Shown: positions 1-10,030 of the stretch, one piece after another | How positions within the stretch are numbered: position 1 is the first letter of the stretch | Layout: each line of letters opens with the position of its first letter | NCBI GenBank assembly: GCA_036346225.1 | Contig: JARFIW010000668.1 | Coordinates: forward strand, 434,001-498,000 | Length of the DNA: 64,000 nucleotides | Source: Platerodrilus igneus | Taxonomy: Eukaryota; Arthropoda; Insecta; Coleoptera; Lycidae | Direction: 5' to 3' | Position numbers and translations under genes: made by a program | Notes under the pieces: model-generated | Databases searched by the model: none | What the model saw: the letters and a program-made list of their open reading frames with translations, nothing else | What the model was told of the DNA's origin: nothing

Positions 1-1589
1 CCATTCCTACCAATGTGACGATTGTAATAAGTTTTGGATATACCCTAAACAAGTTCAACGGGTTGAAAAAGCAATGGTAAGGAGGCAATTCTACAACTTT
101 ATGGCCATACTGTTCCGCCAAGTAATCTGCTTTGTAGACCTTCTGTGGTTTATGCCTGAAAATTAATAACTATGTTAATTACACAAATTATAAATTGGGA
201 TAATTTACGTACACGGTAGCAAGATTAAGAAGATCTTTTTTAAAAGAAGTACAATCATGTGCAACGCCTTGATTTGTCAGCCAGTTTGATATGTCTCCTT
301 TAGTCCAACTGCAAATTCGGTTCTTTAACCAACACTGTACTGTGATATGAAGCATTATCTAAAACAATTGCAGACGGTTGTTCCAAATTTTTCAGCACTT
401 GATTTTCAAACCAATTAAGAAAATTTGCTTCGTTCATCTCTCTATTATAATCCCATGCTTTGTCGCAGATTAAAAGATCAACTCGCAATCCATTTTCATT
501 GCCTGCATGCAACACTATGAATCTTTATCCATCGACTTGTGTGCTTCTTACAATTCGTACATCATTATTATGCCAGGAACGACAAACTGTTCCGTTTTGG
601 AAAATCCAAGTTTTGTCGAACTGAACGAATTGATAAATGCCTTCCGTTTTAATTTTCATATACTTTACGAGAAATTCAAACCGTTTAGGGCAATATGAGA
701 CAATTCTATGAGAGCACGACGGGATTGTCGTTACGGCATGTAAATCTCATTCTGCGTAGCAGTGTACTTAAAGATTTATCACATTCTTTGAACAATTCTA
801 TCTGAAGTTGTAAACACAAGTTATGTACTGTAATATGTTCATCTGAAACAGTTACGATTATATCAAAACCAAGCTACCAACACACTAATAACTTACGATT
901 GTCATACATTCGATAAATTTCATTGTGAATTGCATACTCTGTAAATTCATCAACAACAGTTACATATTTCTTGGGAATTCTTTTTTTTGAATCTAATGAT
1001 TCACCATTTTGAATAGCTTTGGTCACCATAGTCACAGTCGACGGATTAATTTTGAGAGCATCTGCAACTTTCTATAAAATTAAATTAACCAATTTTATAA
1101 CGAATTACATTTCGTAGATTACCTTTCGGACGATTGTTACAGGAATAAAAGGTCTCCCGTTTGCTTCCTTTTGTTCAAGAACTTGTGCAAGTTAGCAACA
1201 AGCTGCTTTCTTCTAGCACCCAAAAGCATTCCAGGCATTTTCAAAAACAAGCTCATGAACGTAAAAATCGCGCAAATATGTTCTGATAAGAACAGTTTGT
1301 TATGTTCAAAACCCTGCAAACAATTTTTCCTGCATTTATTTTTAAAATGCCCTAAAATTTCTGAACAATCTCGATCTCCCGCTATTTGAATTAGTATTAT
1401 TTAATAAAATTTTTCAAGTAATTACTCTATGCCAAGGTTTGCTTTATAAAAACAAACAACTGCCTAGGAAACATTACGTTACAAAGTAGTTACAATATTT
1501 CCTAGCACCTGCAGTGATTACATTTTAATTGGTGCATGTAAATGCACAGCTTTTTCTAAAAGATAAGACCACTTACCATCTGCCTACAT
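1..1589 (-). pseudogene. Tc1/mariner-like DDE transposase, left arm of inverted repeat (partial)
   Basis: This is a minus-strand copy of the element at 4189-5884, cut off by the window edge. Reading from 1380 down to 1 it shows the N-terminal exon (1319-1137), the middle exons, and the DDE core with the motif DNASYHS near 345-365, followed by the PPYHC block near 75-95. That D-N-A-x-Y-H-S plus PPYHC combination is typical of Tc1/mariner-superfamily (DDE_3-like) transposases. The copy shares a TAA stop just before FIVLHAGNENG and a frameshift after DNASYHS with the right arm. It differs by keeping 41 bp that the right arm has lost and by a one-base frameshift near 1155. It is a non-functional relic; the family call is from motifs only. 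Confidence 0.8.
1..1589. repeat. Left arm of >1.5 kb inverted repeat
   Basis: Position 1 pairs with position 5737 and position 1589 pairs with 4189 in reverse complement, with near identity. The spacer between the arms is 1590-4188. The left arm continues beyond the start of the window, so its true length is unknown. Confidence 0.93.
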
Positions 1590-3780
1590 CCGCTTACAAT
1601 GGACTTGTTATCTGGTATTCTGCAGCTGCTAAGATGTTACAAAGTAATAAGATTGTTTTCTCTTGTTTAAAACCCTTTGAAAATTGCGTTATCTGCTTGT
1701 TGGCAAGCTGTTACAGTTTGTATTTCGGCAGCTGTTGTCTGGAAATACTGCACACTTAGTTCTTCGGCGATACCTTTAAAAATCAAATACCCTACCCCCA
1801 TACATGATTCTGGCCTTATAAAATAGAGACCATGCTTTGAAAGAGACCAAAAAGATTAAAAATTAAGAATTAAAGATTAACCATTAAAGATTGAATACAA
1901 CATCCTCTTACCAAAGATACATGTAAAGTCGCGTTACTAAAAGTGCTTTCTTGGTTAAATGAAGTTGGTGGTTCCAGCATGCAGCCAATAGAGAAATGCA
2001 GCCGCATTTTTCCCGCCTTAAGATGAGACCAGCATGAAGCTGATTGTTCAAGGTGCAGTTTCTCCTTTCGAAATTTTTTTATGCTGCTGTAATGAATAGA
2101 CTTTTTATTTGCTGCTATTGCTTATAATTATCCGATAAATTGGCACCCGTTACAAAACTTACATGCACGATGTACGAACAACTATGTTATTATTCTATAA
2201 ATTAAAAATTAATTAATCAATGTTTATGTTGGAGTCCGTTTTACTGTTTTTTAGTCTTTCTGTATACACATTAACTAAAAGAACTTATGCTTCAATTTAA
2301 AAATATTTAATATATGATTAATTAAAGTTAGGGTATCTAGTTTTAACGAGATGCACTTTACAAAGCAGCAGGTACATATAATTTAGGTATATTTCTTTTT
2401 TTACAGTCTATGCTTAATTTTCTTTTATATGTATTTAAGGTGAACCATTAAGTAGGTATTTAGATTATAAGATGTTATATTTGCTTACCAATTTTTATAT
2501 GTTATGACGCTTTGTATACAATCACGATTATGCAACTTATTTTGTTTTGTAAATAGTCTTTCAAAATTCAATGCTATCAATATAGTTTCACGGAGGTTTC
2601 CAACGTGTTTTCCTATTTTCACCTACGCCCCTCTACGGCGTTTTTGAGCTAGCCCAAATTCTACCACTTCTATCCCCCGTTCTGTTGCGGTATTCGGCGT
2701 AAACGGTTTCTTTACTTTTACTGTTTTCTTTTGTGATTGCGCGAAATACCGTAATAAGTTTTTAATATGAAAAAAAGAGACACAGTTTATGTAACGGTTG
2801 GACTTGAGAAGTAAAAAATTTGACAGAAACACATCCCATAACCTCTAGAACATGAATTTAGGTTATGTACTGGCATTTTTGGTAGTTTTAAATGTTAAAT
2901 TTTTGTAGAGATCCGCTAGAATCTTTGCAATTTTTACCAACATTAATAAGATCTGAGTGTTTAAGATAAGAAGGGAAAGATGCTCTATACTATATTGGTA
3001 TGCATCCGAACATCATTAATTACGTAAATCGGAACTTAAATTACAACGACTATACCCGGTAGTGTCTTATTAAACTCATTAATTAACGGAATAGCTTTTG
3101 GTATAACATTATAATAACGATCTTCAAATTCTTCACGATCGCCGCTAATTAATTATCTCAATTTTATCTACAACTCTAATTCTAATTATACATCATAAAA
3201 TTGTTGTTTTTAATTGCAAAATATTTTGTTCAAATTTGTCTGATACGCACTTTTCAACAAATATTATAAAACGTGTTAATGTTGCCTTAATTTGACCTCG
3301 TTTTATGTTAAATTGCAGTTTTTCAGCCGTTATAAAAATTTATTAATATGAAAATCTAAGTCAATTAGGCTAGTGTGAATATCAGTGAATGTTTACTACT
3401 AATAATAGATTGGAACGAACTATTCTGAAATTGAAGCAGTAAATGAAAAAATTATAAATGAATATTGTGGTGTAATAATAAGGAACGGACTTGCCTCCAA
3501 CAGTAGGTAGTAGTTCTGGGGGTCGATTTTTGACTACGTTCGCTACATAACGATTTCGTTATACAACGATTAGTTGATAGCGCATACGATACGATTTTGG
3601 TATTTTGAAGCCGTTCGTATTCAATAATATCATCATTCGTTAAACAACGATCGTTGTGTATAACAACGCCACATTTCTTACTGCTGGCATATTTGACACC
3701 CAATAACTGACATTTAAAAACAAAATTGTTTGCAGTGAGGTTAATATTGCATTTATACTTTGTGCTATTAAAATAAGAAA
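1590..3780. other. AT-rich spacer of the inverted repeat; no recognised gene
   Basis: This stretch separates the two transposase arms. I see no recognisable coding region. A 113-codon open frame on the minus strand (3793-3452) has no motif I know and probably overlaps the 5' flank of the Myb-like gene that starts at 3781. Short low-complexity AT tracts are frequent. Confidence 0.5.
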
Positions 3781-4023
3781 ATGAATTCAGCAATTAAAAA
3801 ACGAAGTGGAAAAGTGACAGAGGCACAAAAACGATGTATTCTAGAATATATCAAACTACATTCACAACTGGGAAGTGGTAGATTTAGTGTCCCTTTTATA
3901 CATCAGGATTCCGTAAAACAGTGGAGTGAACTCGCCGGGAACTTAAATTCTATCTGCGGGGCCGAAAAGAAATGGAAAAGATGGAGAAAGATATTTGTTA
4001 CGACGAATGTGTTACCCAAGTAA
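3781..4023 (+). CDS. Myb/SANT-like DNA-binding protein of a DNA transposon
   Basis: An 80-residue open frame with the pattern of the Myb/SANT-like (zeste/NAIF1-type) DNA-binding domain. It starts with VTEAQKRCILEYIKLH, has the acidic-hydrophobic helix and W in QWSELAGNLNS, and ends with a basic W-rich segment KKWKRWRKIF. Such small Myb-like proteins accompany PIF/Harbinger and related DNA transposons, where they help nuclear import and end binding of the transposase. The frame is shorter than typical family members and stops soon after the third helix. The 3' part of the gene and its 3' UTR (3984-4190) recur at 8903-9109. A transposon origin is inferred; no transposase is directly attached here because the Tc1-like arm begins at 4189. 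Confidence 0.6.
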   Translation: MNSAIKKRSGKVTEAQKRCILEYIKLHSQLGSGRFSVPFIHQDSVKQWSELAGNLNSICGAEKKWKRWRKIFVTTNVLPK

Positions 4024-4190
4024 TAGACTAGACATAAATTCAATGGCGAAAAAAGTTGAATAGAGTACCCTGCAGAAAAAGGGAGGCAAGTCTAAATTTT
4101 AAGTTTGTCGGGAATTTAAAAAAAAAAACCTTTTTAAAAAATATGTATTATTTGAATGTTTAATATTCAATTTTATTATAAAATTTACAT
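3984..4190 (+). repeat. Direct repeat, copy 1 (3' part of Myb-like gene plus 3' UTR)
   Basis: This 207-bp segment is almost identical to 8903-9109, with only about two substitutions seen by eye. It contains the last codons of the Myb-like frame and an AT-rich 3' UTR with a run of A. It ends exactly where the Tc1-like right arm begins. Confidence 0.9.
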
Positions 4191-4654
4191 GTAGGCAGAT
4201 GGTAAGTGGTCTTATCTTTTAGAAAAAAGCTGTGCATTTACATGCACCAATTAAAATGTAATCACTGCAGGTGCTAGGAAATATTGTAACTACTTTGTAA
4301 CGTAATGTTTCCTAGGCAGTTGTTTGTTTTTATAAAGCAAACCTTGGCATAGAGTAATTACTTGAAAAATTTTATTAAATAATACTAATTCAAATGGCGG
4401 GAGATCGAGATTGTTCAGAAATTTTAGGGCATTTTAAAAATAAATGCAGGAAAAATTGTTTGCAGGGTTTTGAACATAACAAACTGTTCTTATCAGAACA
4501 TATTTGCGCGATTTTTACGTTCATGAGCTTGTTTTTGAAAATGCCTGGAATGCTTTTGGGTGCTAGAAGAAAGCAGCTTGTTGCTAACTTGCACAAGTTC
4601 TTGAACAAAAGGAAGCAAACGGAGACCTTTATTCCTGTAACAATCGTCCGAAAG

Positions 4655-4705
4655 GTAATCTACGAAATGTAATTCGTTATAAAATTGGTTAATTTAATTT
4701 TATAG
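4655..4705 (+). other. Intron 1 of the Tc1-like transposase
   Basis: Begins GTAATC and ends TTATAG; 51 bp. Removing it joins two stretches of conserved transposase sequence in frame, and the same intron is mirrored in the left arm. Short introns of 50-60 bp are usual in insects. Confidence 0.7.
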
Positions 4706-4880
4706 AAAGTTGCAGATGCTCTCAAAATTAATCCGTCGACTGTGACTATGGTGACCAAAGCTATTCAAAATGGTGAATCATTAGATTCAAAAAAAAGAAT
4801 TCCCAAGAAAAATGTAACTGTTGTTGATGAATTTACAGAGTATGCAATTCACAATGAAATTTATCGAATGTATGACAATC

Positions 4881-4934
4881 GTAAGTTATTAGTGTGTTGG
4901 TAGCTTGGTTTTGATATAATCGTAACTGTTTCAG
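4881..4934 (+). other. Intron 2 of the Tc1-like transposase
   Basis: Begins GTAAGT and ends TTTCAG; 54 bp. The reading frame continues through RMYDN into the HEHITVHNLC segment after removal. Confidence 0.72.
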
Positions 4935-6008
4935 ATGAACATATTACAGTACATAACTTGTGTTTACAACTTCAGATAGAATTGTTCAAAGAATGTGATA
5001 AATCTTTAAGTACACTGCTACGCAGAATGAGATTTACATGCCGTAACGACAATCCCCGTCGTGCTCTCATAGAATTGTCTCATATTGCCCCTAAACGGTT
5101 TGAATTTCTCGTAAAGTATATGAAAATTAAAACGGAAGGCATTTATCAATTCGTTCAGTTCGACAAAACTTGGATTTTCCAAAACGGAACAGTTTGTCGT
5201 TCCTGGCATAATAATGATGTACGAATTGTAAGAAGCACACAAGTCGATGGATAAAGATTCATAGTGTTGCATGCAGGCAATGAAAATGGATTGCGAGTTG
5301 ATCTTTTAATCTGCGACAAAGCATGGGATTATAATAGAGAGATGAACGAAGCAAATTTTCTTAATTGGTTTGAAAATCAAGTGCTGAAAAATTTGGAACA
5401 ACCGTCTGCAATTGTTTTAGATAATGCAGTTGGACTAAAGGAGACATATCAAACTGGCTGACAAATCAAGGCGTTGCACATGATTGTACTTCTTTTAAAA
5501 AAGATCTTCTTAATCTTGCTACCGTGTACGTAAATTATCCCAATTTATAATTTGTGTAATTAACATAGTTATTAATTTTCAGGCATAAACCACAGAAGGT
5601 CTACAAAGCAGATTACTTGGCGGAACAGTATGGCCATAAAGTTGTAGAATTGCCTCCCTACCATTGCTTTTTCAACCCGTTGAACTTGTTTAGGGTATAT
5701 CCAAAACTTATTACAATCGTCACATTGGTAGGAATGGCAAATCGGCAGAGAATTGTTTGAAAATGTGGCACGAAGCATTGGCAACCATTACTCCAGAAGT
5801 CTGGGCAAATGCTGTAGCTCATTGTGAAAGGTTAATTGGAGACTTGTACAATAGAGAAGTACGTTTAGATACAGGTAATGTTGCGCCCTTGTAATTACTT
5901 TTAATGCTGATACGGAACCGATTCAGATGTTCACATCGGTTGGTATTTAAACATCGCTGGAGAACTTAATGGGCAGAGGTTAGCAAATTTATATTTTGCT
6001 GATCTATA

Positions 6009-6190
6009 TAAAGCTGTATGACAATGTGGCATGAAGCATTAACGACCCTAGCTCCTCAAGTTTGGACAAATTCTGTACAAAACACAGAAGCAAAATTAAG
6101 TCTGATGAAAAAAATGTTGCACCATTGACCATTAACATAAACGACAATAACAACGACAGTAGCTGGGTTTCAAACAGCAGTAGCAACTAA
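6009..6190 (+). pseudogene. Second copy of the Tc1-like transposase C-terminus
   Basis: Contains MWHEAL followed by PQVWTN, a diverged duplicate of the C-terminal block at 5763-5884 (MWHEALATITPEVW). Only about 40 codons are recognisable. It is either a local duplication or the end of another element copy. Confidence 0.55.
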
Positions 6191-6329
6191 TCGATAAAGG
6201 CCATGGAATCATAGGGAAATTAATGAAATAAATTTTGTAAACGAAGAAATATCGATATTTGTAAATTAATTATCGACTTTTAGTTTATTGTGAGGTAATC
6301 AGTATCTGTAACTTTCTGTATCATCGTCA

Positions 6330-6700
6330 TTATGTCTTCAGTCCTAGTACTGGTTGGACGCATACCCTCATTGTTTACTAGTCTGAACCAACCTACACAT
6401 TTCTCTGAAATTTGCACAGTCTGCATCTATCACTATTTGTGTGCGAAAGTCTGATCTCGGTTTACCTCTACTTCCCTTTTCCTACCACTGCTTGTAATAT
6501 ATCCCGTACTATTACCCAGAAATGCATTAGAACGTATCCTGTCCTTCTATTTGTCCTATTTTTTTCGTTTTCCACAGATACCTTTATTTCTCTACTATTT
6601 CTACAACTCGATTTCCTTCTATTGTTTTCTAATTATATGCCCTATTTGACCAAAATTCAGTGGTATGTGAAGGGGGTTAAACAGCCTGTTCCTGCCAAGG
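6330..6700 (-). pseudogene. Non-LTR retrotransposon 3' end, fragment 1
   Basis: Reverse-strand translation gives a degenerate version of the block found at 6888-7169 (R-G-x-P-R-x-x-x-x-x-Q-I, then NFREMCRL). This block marks the extreme C-terminus of the insect non-LTR polyproteins whose endonuclease is often annotated as craniofacial development protein 2-like. The nucleotide sequence aligns along its length with 6850-7169, so the two fragments are tandem. Confidence 0.6.
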
Positions 6701-6849
6701 ATCCACCAACACTTTGACATTTCCCGTATTAATGTTTTCCAGTAAATCCTTTCGCACAATTCACATTAGTTGAGAGTTTTGCAAAACCAATATTTGTACT
6801 TGTTCATAATGATACTCATGTTTAGGTACAGCTATTATTTCTGTCATTG

Positions 6850-7169
6850 GTTTTAACATCTTGCGACTGGTTGGAAGCGTATCTCCATTAATTTCTATTC
6901 TGAGATAACCTACACATTTTTCTGAAATTCTCACAACCTACATCTTTCACTATCTGTGTGCAGTAGTCTAATCTAGGTCTACCTCTACTTCTTTTTTTTC
7001 CTATCTCTGCTTTTAATATATTCCGCACTATTCCCTCATGTCTTAGTATGTGGCATATCATCCTATCTCCCCTATTGTTTACTGTTTTCCATATACTTCT
7101 TTCTTCCCCTAGCATTTTTAGTACTGAAACATATCTTGCCTCACTACGCTGGGCGTTAGTAAAACTCAC
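6850..7169 (-). pseudogene. Non-LTR retrotransposon 3' end, fragment 2
   Basis: A 93-codon open frame reads SFTNAQRSEARYVSVLKML...GDRMICHILRHEGIVRNILKAEI...RGRPRLDYCTQIVKDVGCENFRKMCRLSQNRN. The H-I-L-R-H-E and R-G-R-P-R motifs are diagnostic of the polyprotein C-terminus in this non-LTR group. No reverse transcriptase lies upstream, so it is a strongly 5'-truncated insertion or the remains of one. Copies A (19.8-21.8 kb) and B (38.6-43.2 kb) may be of the same family, but they lack this terminal part and so cannot be compared. Confidence 0.75.
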
Positions 7170-8525
7170 TTAAAAGAGTGTTCATTTTTTCTTACAAAAG
7201 TCGTACAGAAGATGCCGTTTTATCCGTATTGACACAATTGACTTTTGAAGACTTCCGCACTAGCTCTGAACTCTATCTTCAGCGGTTTAGAGAGACTATC
7301 AGGTGGGCGTTAATTAAATACGGATGGGTAGGGCGCCACTGTACTTAAATGATGTGTAAAACAAGAAATATCGCTAAGAAAAATACAGGAACCTCAACGA
7401 GTATATTCTGTTGTCGAAATACAAGATTTTCTATTTTTAGATAGTACTACATTTATCCTGAAATAAAATAAAATACATAAAATAATATTAAAGACAGCAA
7501 TTTGCGCCTCAAAATAAAATCAAATAAATCAGACAGGTTTTATACATCTATGATTTCTTTCTTTTCTGTTATAGTGCATGAACACTCTACTTATTAAATT
7601 TTATTCACATCTGGTAATACTTTGGCTTAAGAGCTTCCATGAATGTAATTAATCTTATTTAACTTAATAAAGAAATTAAAACTGCTAAGTAAGTATATTC
7701 TGAATTATTTTGACAGATAAGTATTGTTAGTTTGTGTATATTCAATTAATTTTTATATCTATTGCTAACCTTGGGTAAATTAAATAAAATAGCAAAAGCC
7801 TCTAACGCAATTAGGCATTATAAATGTCATTGACACAATTAAGAGATTTTTTAATGCCACCTTTTCAGTACTGAGGAAATGATTCACATATAATAAAAAT
7901 AGTTTGGTAATAAGATCTTTCAAGTTAGTAAAGTTCATAAATAGTTATCGTGCATAAACAAGTGTATGATTCTATTATTCGTAATTCAAATTCATAAAAC
8001 TTTTGTTACATAGACAATTTTATAAAGCATAATTTTGATAAGAAGCAACGTTTGAAAATTTAAATTTATAATTAAACATTATCACAAAGATGTTAAATTC
8101 CACGGGTTCAAACTACCAAGGTTAGATTTATACATGACGTTATACGTCAAACAGATGATTTCTGCACAGATGGATATCACTTACCACATTGACCTCAGGT
8201 TTGGCATCTTGCACCATTTAACAAACAAGTTCAAACTACACGCGGACGTCCAGCATTTAACTAACACGTAAAAAAACAGTTGCCCCATAGTTATAACAAA
8301 GCCTCCTAAACTGGAACCATAATGTTAGTTTCTAATGCGTAATCGCTATATACGCAATTACATCTGCTTCCCACAACCATTGGTTAGCTCTAACCATTGC
8401 TTCTCAAATATTACAAAATTTCCATGTTGAAATTTAAGGAACGCATATATCTTAGACGCAGTAAAAATTTAACAACCTAACTCGACCATTTTTGCATCAG
8501 TAATTAAACGTTATATCTTCCGTGT
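7170..8525. other. Non-coding AT-rich stretch
   Basis: No recognisable gene. The segment 7226-7350 is related to 9890-10030 (separate entry). The rest is simple AT-rich sequence without a coding signal on either strand. Confidence 0.5.
7226..7350 (+). repeat. Dispersed repeat, copy 1
   Basis: Shares blocks with 9890-10030 in the same order and orientation: CTTCCG-ACTAGC, GACTCTATCT-type sequence, AGAGACTATCAGG, and GGCGCCACT followed by TTAAAT. The spacing is conserved. The family is not recognised; an LTR fragment is possible. Confidence 0.6.
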
Positions 8526-8665
8526 TTTAGTGTTGCTTTAATTTATATTTATACATCAGTTCTTTCGTAAGTTAGTTTTAGTGTTATTTTTGCACATCAA
8601 TTTTTTGTACGTTAATTTTAGTGTTATTTTTGCACATGAGTTTTTTGTACGTTAATTTTAGTTTA
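8526..8665 (+). repeat. Short tandem repeat, 40-bp unit
   Basis: Units at 8571-8610 and 8611-8650 are nearly identical (GTTARTTTTAGTGTTATTTT followed by TGCACAT and TTTTTTGTAC), followed by a partial unit from 8651 and preceded by a degenerate 45-bp unit at 8526-8570. Confidence 0.85.
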
Positions 8666-8902
8666 AATTATTTAAATATAGAAAATACAAACCATGATGA
8701 GTTTCAAACAATTGGATCGATGCATTTATGAGAACTGAATTGCGACTCGCAAGTCAGCCTTAGATATAAACTTTACCATACTGACGTTGTAAGTATCAAA
8801 AGCCGACTGGCCGACTCGTGGACAACAGGCTTAACAAGCAGGTGCACGCAAACACGCTATCGATATCACCTTGGAGATACGTTGTAGAAGTTTTACAATA
8901 CA

Positions 8903-9109
8903 GAGAAAGATATTTGTTACGACGAATGTGTTACCCAAGTAATAGACTAGACATAAATTCAATGGCGAAAAAAGTTGAATAGTGTACCCTGCAGAAAAAG
9001 GGAGGCAAGTCTAAATTTTAAGTTTGTCGGGAATTTAAAAAAAAAAACCTTTTTAAAAAATATTTATTATTTGAATGTTTAATATTCAATTTTATTATAA
9101 AATTTACAT
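8903..9109 (+). repeat. Direct repeat, copy 2 (3' part of Myb-like gene)
   Basis: Near-identical to 3984-4190. Only the last codons of the Myb-like frame (IFVTTNVLPK) and the 3' UTR are present, so this is a 5'-truncated copy. Beyond 9109 the sequence is unlike that after 4190, showing what the 3' flank was before the Tc1-like arm arrived at 4189. Confidence 0.9.
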
Positions 9110-9360
9110 ATTCACACACATTTTGATGTAGTTTCAAGTCAAGTAAAACAATTTATAGATATACTGTGATTTTTTAAATTTAGAATCTGCTTCTCTTTTG
9201 CACCAAAATGTAATAAGTTTATCACTTTTTTAGAATTTAAATAATAAAACACATTAATTTAAATAAATGTGTATTATAGAAAACAGAAATCAGTACGAAT
9301 AAACATGAAAGACAAATAGAAACAAAAAAATAATCACTTCTAAAAATAAATGTAAATTTA

Positions 9361-9830
9361 AAGGTCTACTTGAGCCTGGTCATCATCATCTTCATTGGAA
9401 ATGTCATTACCCGGTCCGATAGTTTTACTTTTGAGAACCCTGTAGAAGTACAGTTTATTTGGTGGAACATAGTTCTTTACCAGTTGCATAACATCTTTGT
9501 ATTTAGCTGTTTTCGGCGGCAAACTTTCATCATACATCGGTTCCTAAGGAAGAACAGATAAATTAGCTTAAAGATTCCCTACGATGATAAAATAGTCAAA
9601 AACAGGCATTCCAGTTGAAACACTGACTGCAACGGTTTCAATGTGATTTTTGCTATATCCAAAATGCGATATTTTGATATCTTAAATCTAGTTTTCTCGG
9701 CATTTGTGATGACTTTTTTAAAACGACTTATAACGATTATAGGTTAAGTTGTTTTTTGTTTTGAGACGTGTCCGACTAACAATATACTGACCAGAAACAA
9801 TAATCGAAATAGGCCGGAACACTCGGTTAG
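9361..9830 (-). pseudogene. C-terminal part of a DUF7869-like transposon protein
   Basis: The minus strand reads, in one frame, a segment ending ISKYRILDIAKITLK (near 9700-9650) and, after a break, EPMYDESLPPKTAKYKDVMQ then YVPPNKLYFYRVL and an acidic tail with EDDDDQ, ending at about 9361. A late K-Y/K-x-D-x-x-x-L...I/V-P-P...FY block followed by an acidic end is the usual C-terminus of the DUF7869 proteins that are abundant in insect genomes. The N-terminal and middle parts of such a protein lie at 13,267-14,830 in the same orientation. The break near 9600 may be an intron or decay. Assignment rests on a short motif. Confidence 0.4.
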
Positions 9831-9889
9831 AGTGGTTAATACTTTATGATCAACTCCCGATGTATTCACAAAAGTCTGGGCAAAGTTGT

Positions 9890-10030
9890 TATTTTCCGTA
9901 GTTAAATAACCTTGGAATCTTCCGGACTAGCTTGGGACTCTATCTCCCCCGGTTAATTGTAGAGACTATCAGGGGGGTTCCTATTCTACGGATATTTTAC
10001 GGCGCCACTACTTTCTTAAATTATTTTACA
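9890..10030 (+). repeat. Dispersed repeat, copy 2
   Basis: Diverged partner of 7226-7350. Shared blocks are ACTAGCTTGGGACTCTATCT, GTAGAGACTATCAGG and ACGGCGCCACTAC, with small indels between them. Confidence 0.6.

Larger units (their letters stand above)
4189..5737. repeat. Right arm of >1.5 kb inverted repeat
   Basis: Reverse complement of 1-1589. Relative to the left arm it has lost 41 bp after ATAATGC near 5429; the lost segment is bounded by TGC on both sides, so a microhomology deletion is likely. Confidence 0.93.
4394..5884 (+). pseudogene. Tc1/mariner-like DDE transposase with introns, right arm
   Basis: A gene-like structure can be read in four exons: 4394-4654, 4706-4880, 4935 to about 5525, and about 5583-5884. 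Introns 1 (4655-4705, GTAATC...TATAG) and 2 (4881-4934, GTAAGT...TTCAG) are canonical. Exon 1 has a helical N-terminus and KRKQTETFIPVTIVRK; exon 2 has the helix-turn-helix-like KVADALKINPSTVTMVTKAI. Exon 3 has the catalytic-core segments VQFDKTWIFQNG, LICDKAWDY and IVLDNA; exon 4 has YKADYLAEQYGHKVVELPPYHC and the C-terminal WHEALATITPEVWANAVAHCERL. These blocks fit Tc1/mariner-superfamily transposases. It is dead: TAA at 5252-5254, a frameshift near 5430 and a 41-bp deletion in the core. Confidence 0.8.

Noticed and set aside
3452..3793. 113-codon minus-strand frame
   Set aside because: No recognisable motif, overlaps the start of the Myb-like gene, and no second copy supports it.
9370..9561. 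63-codon plus-strand frame
   Set aside because: The minus strand over the same bases gives a recognisable transposon C-terminus; the plus frame has no motif and is a shadow.
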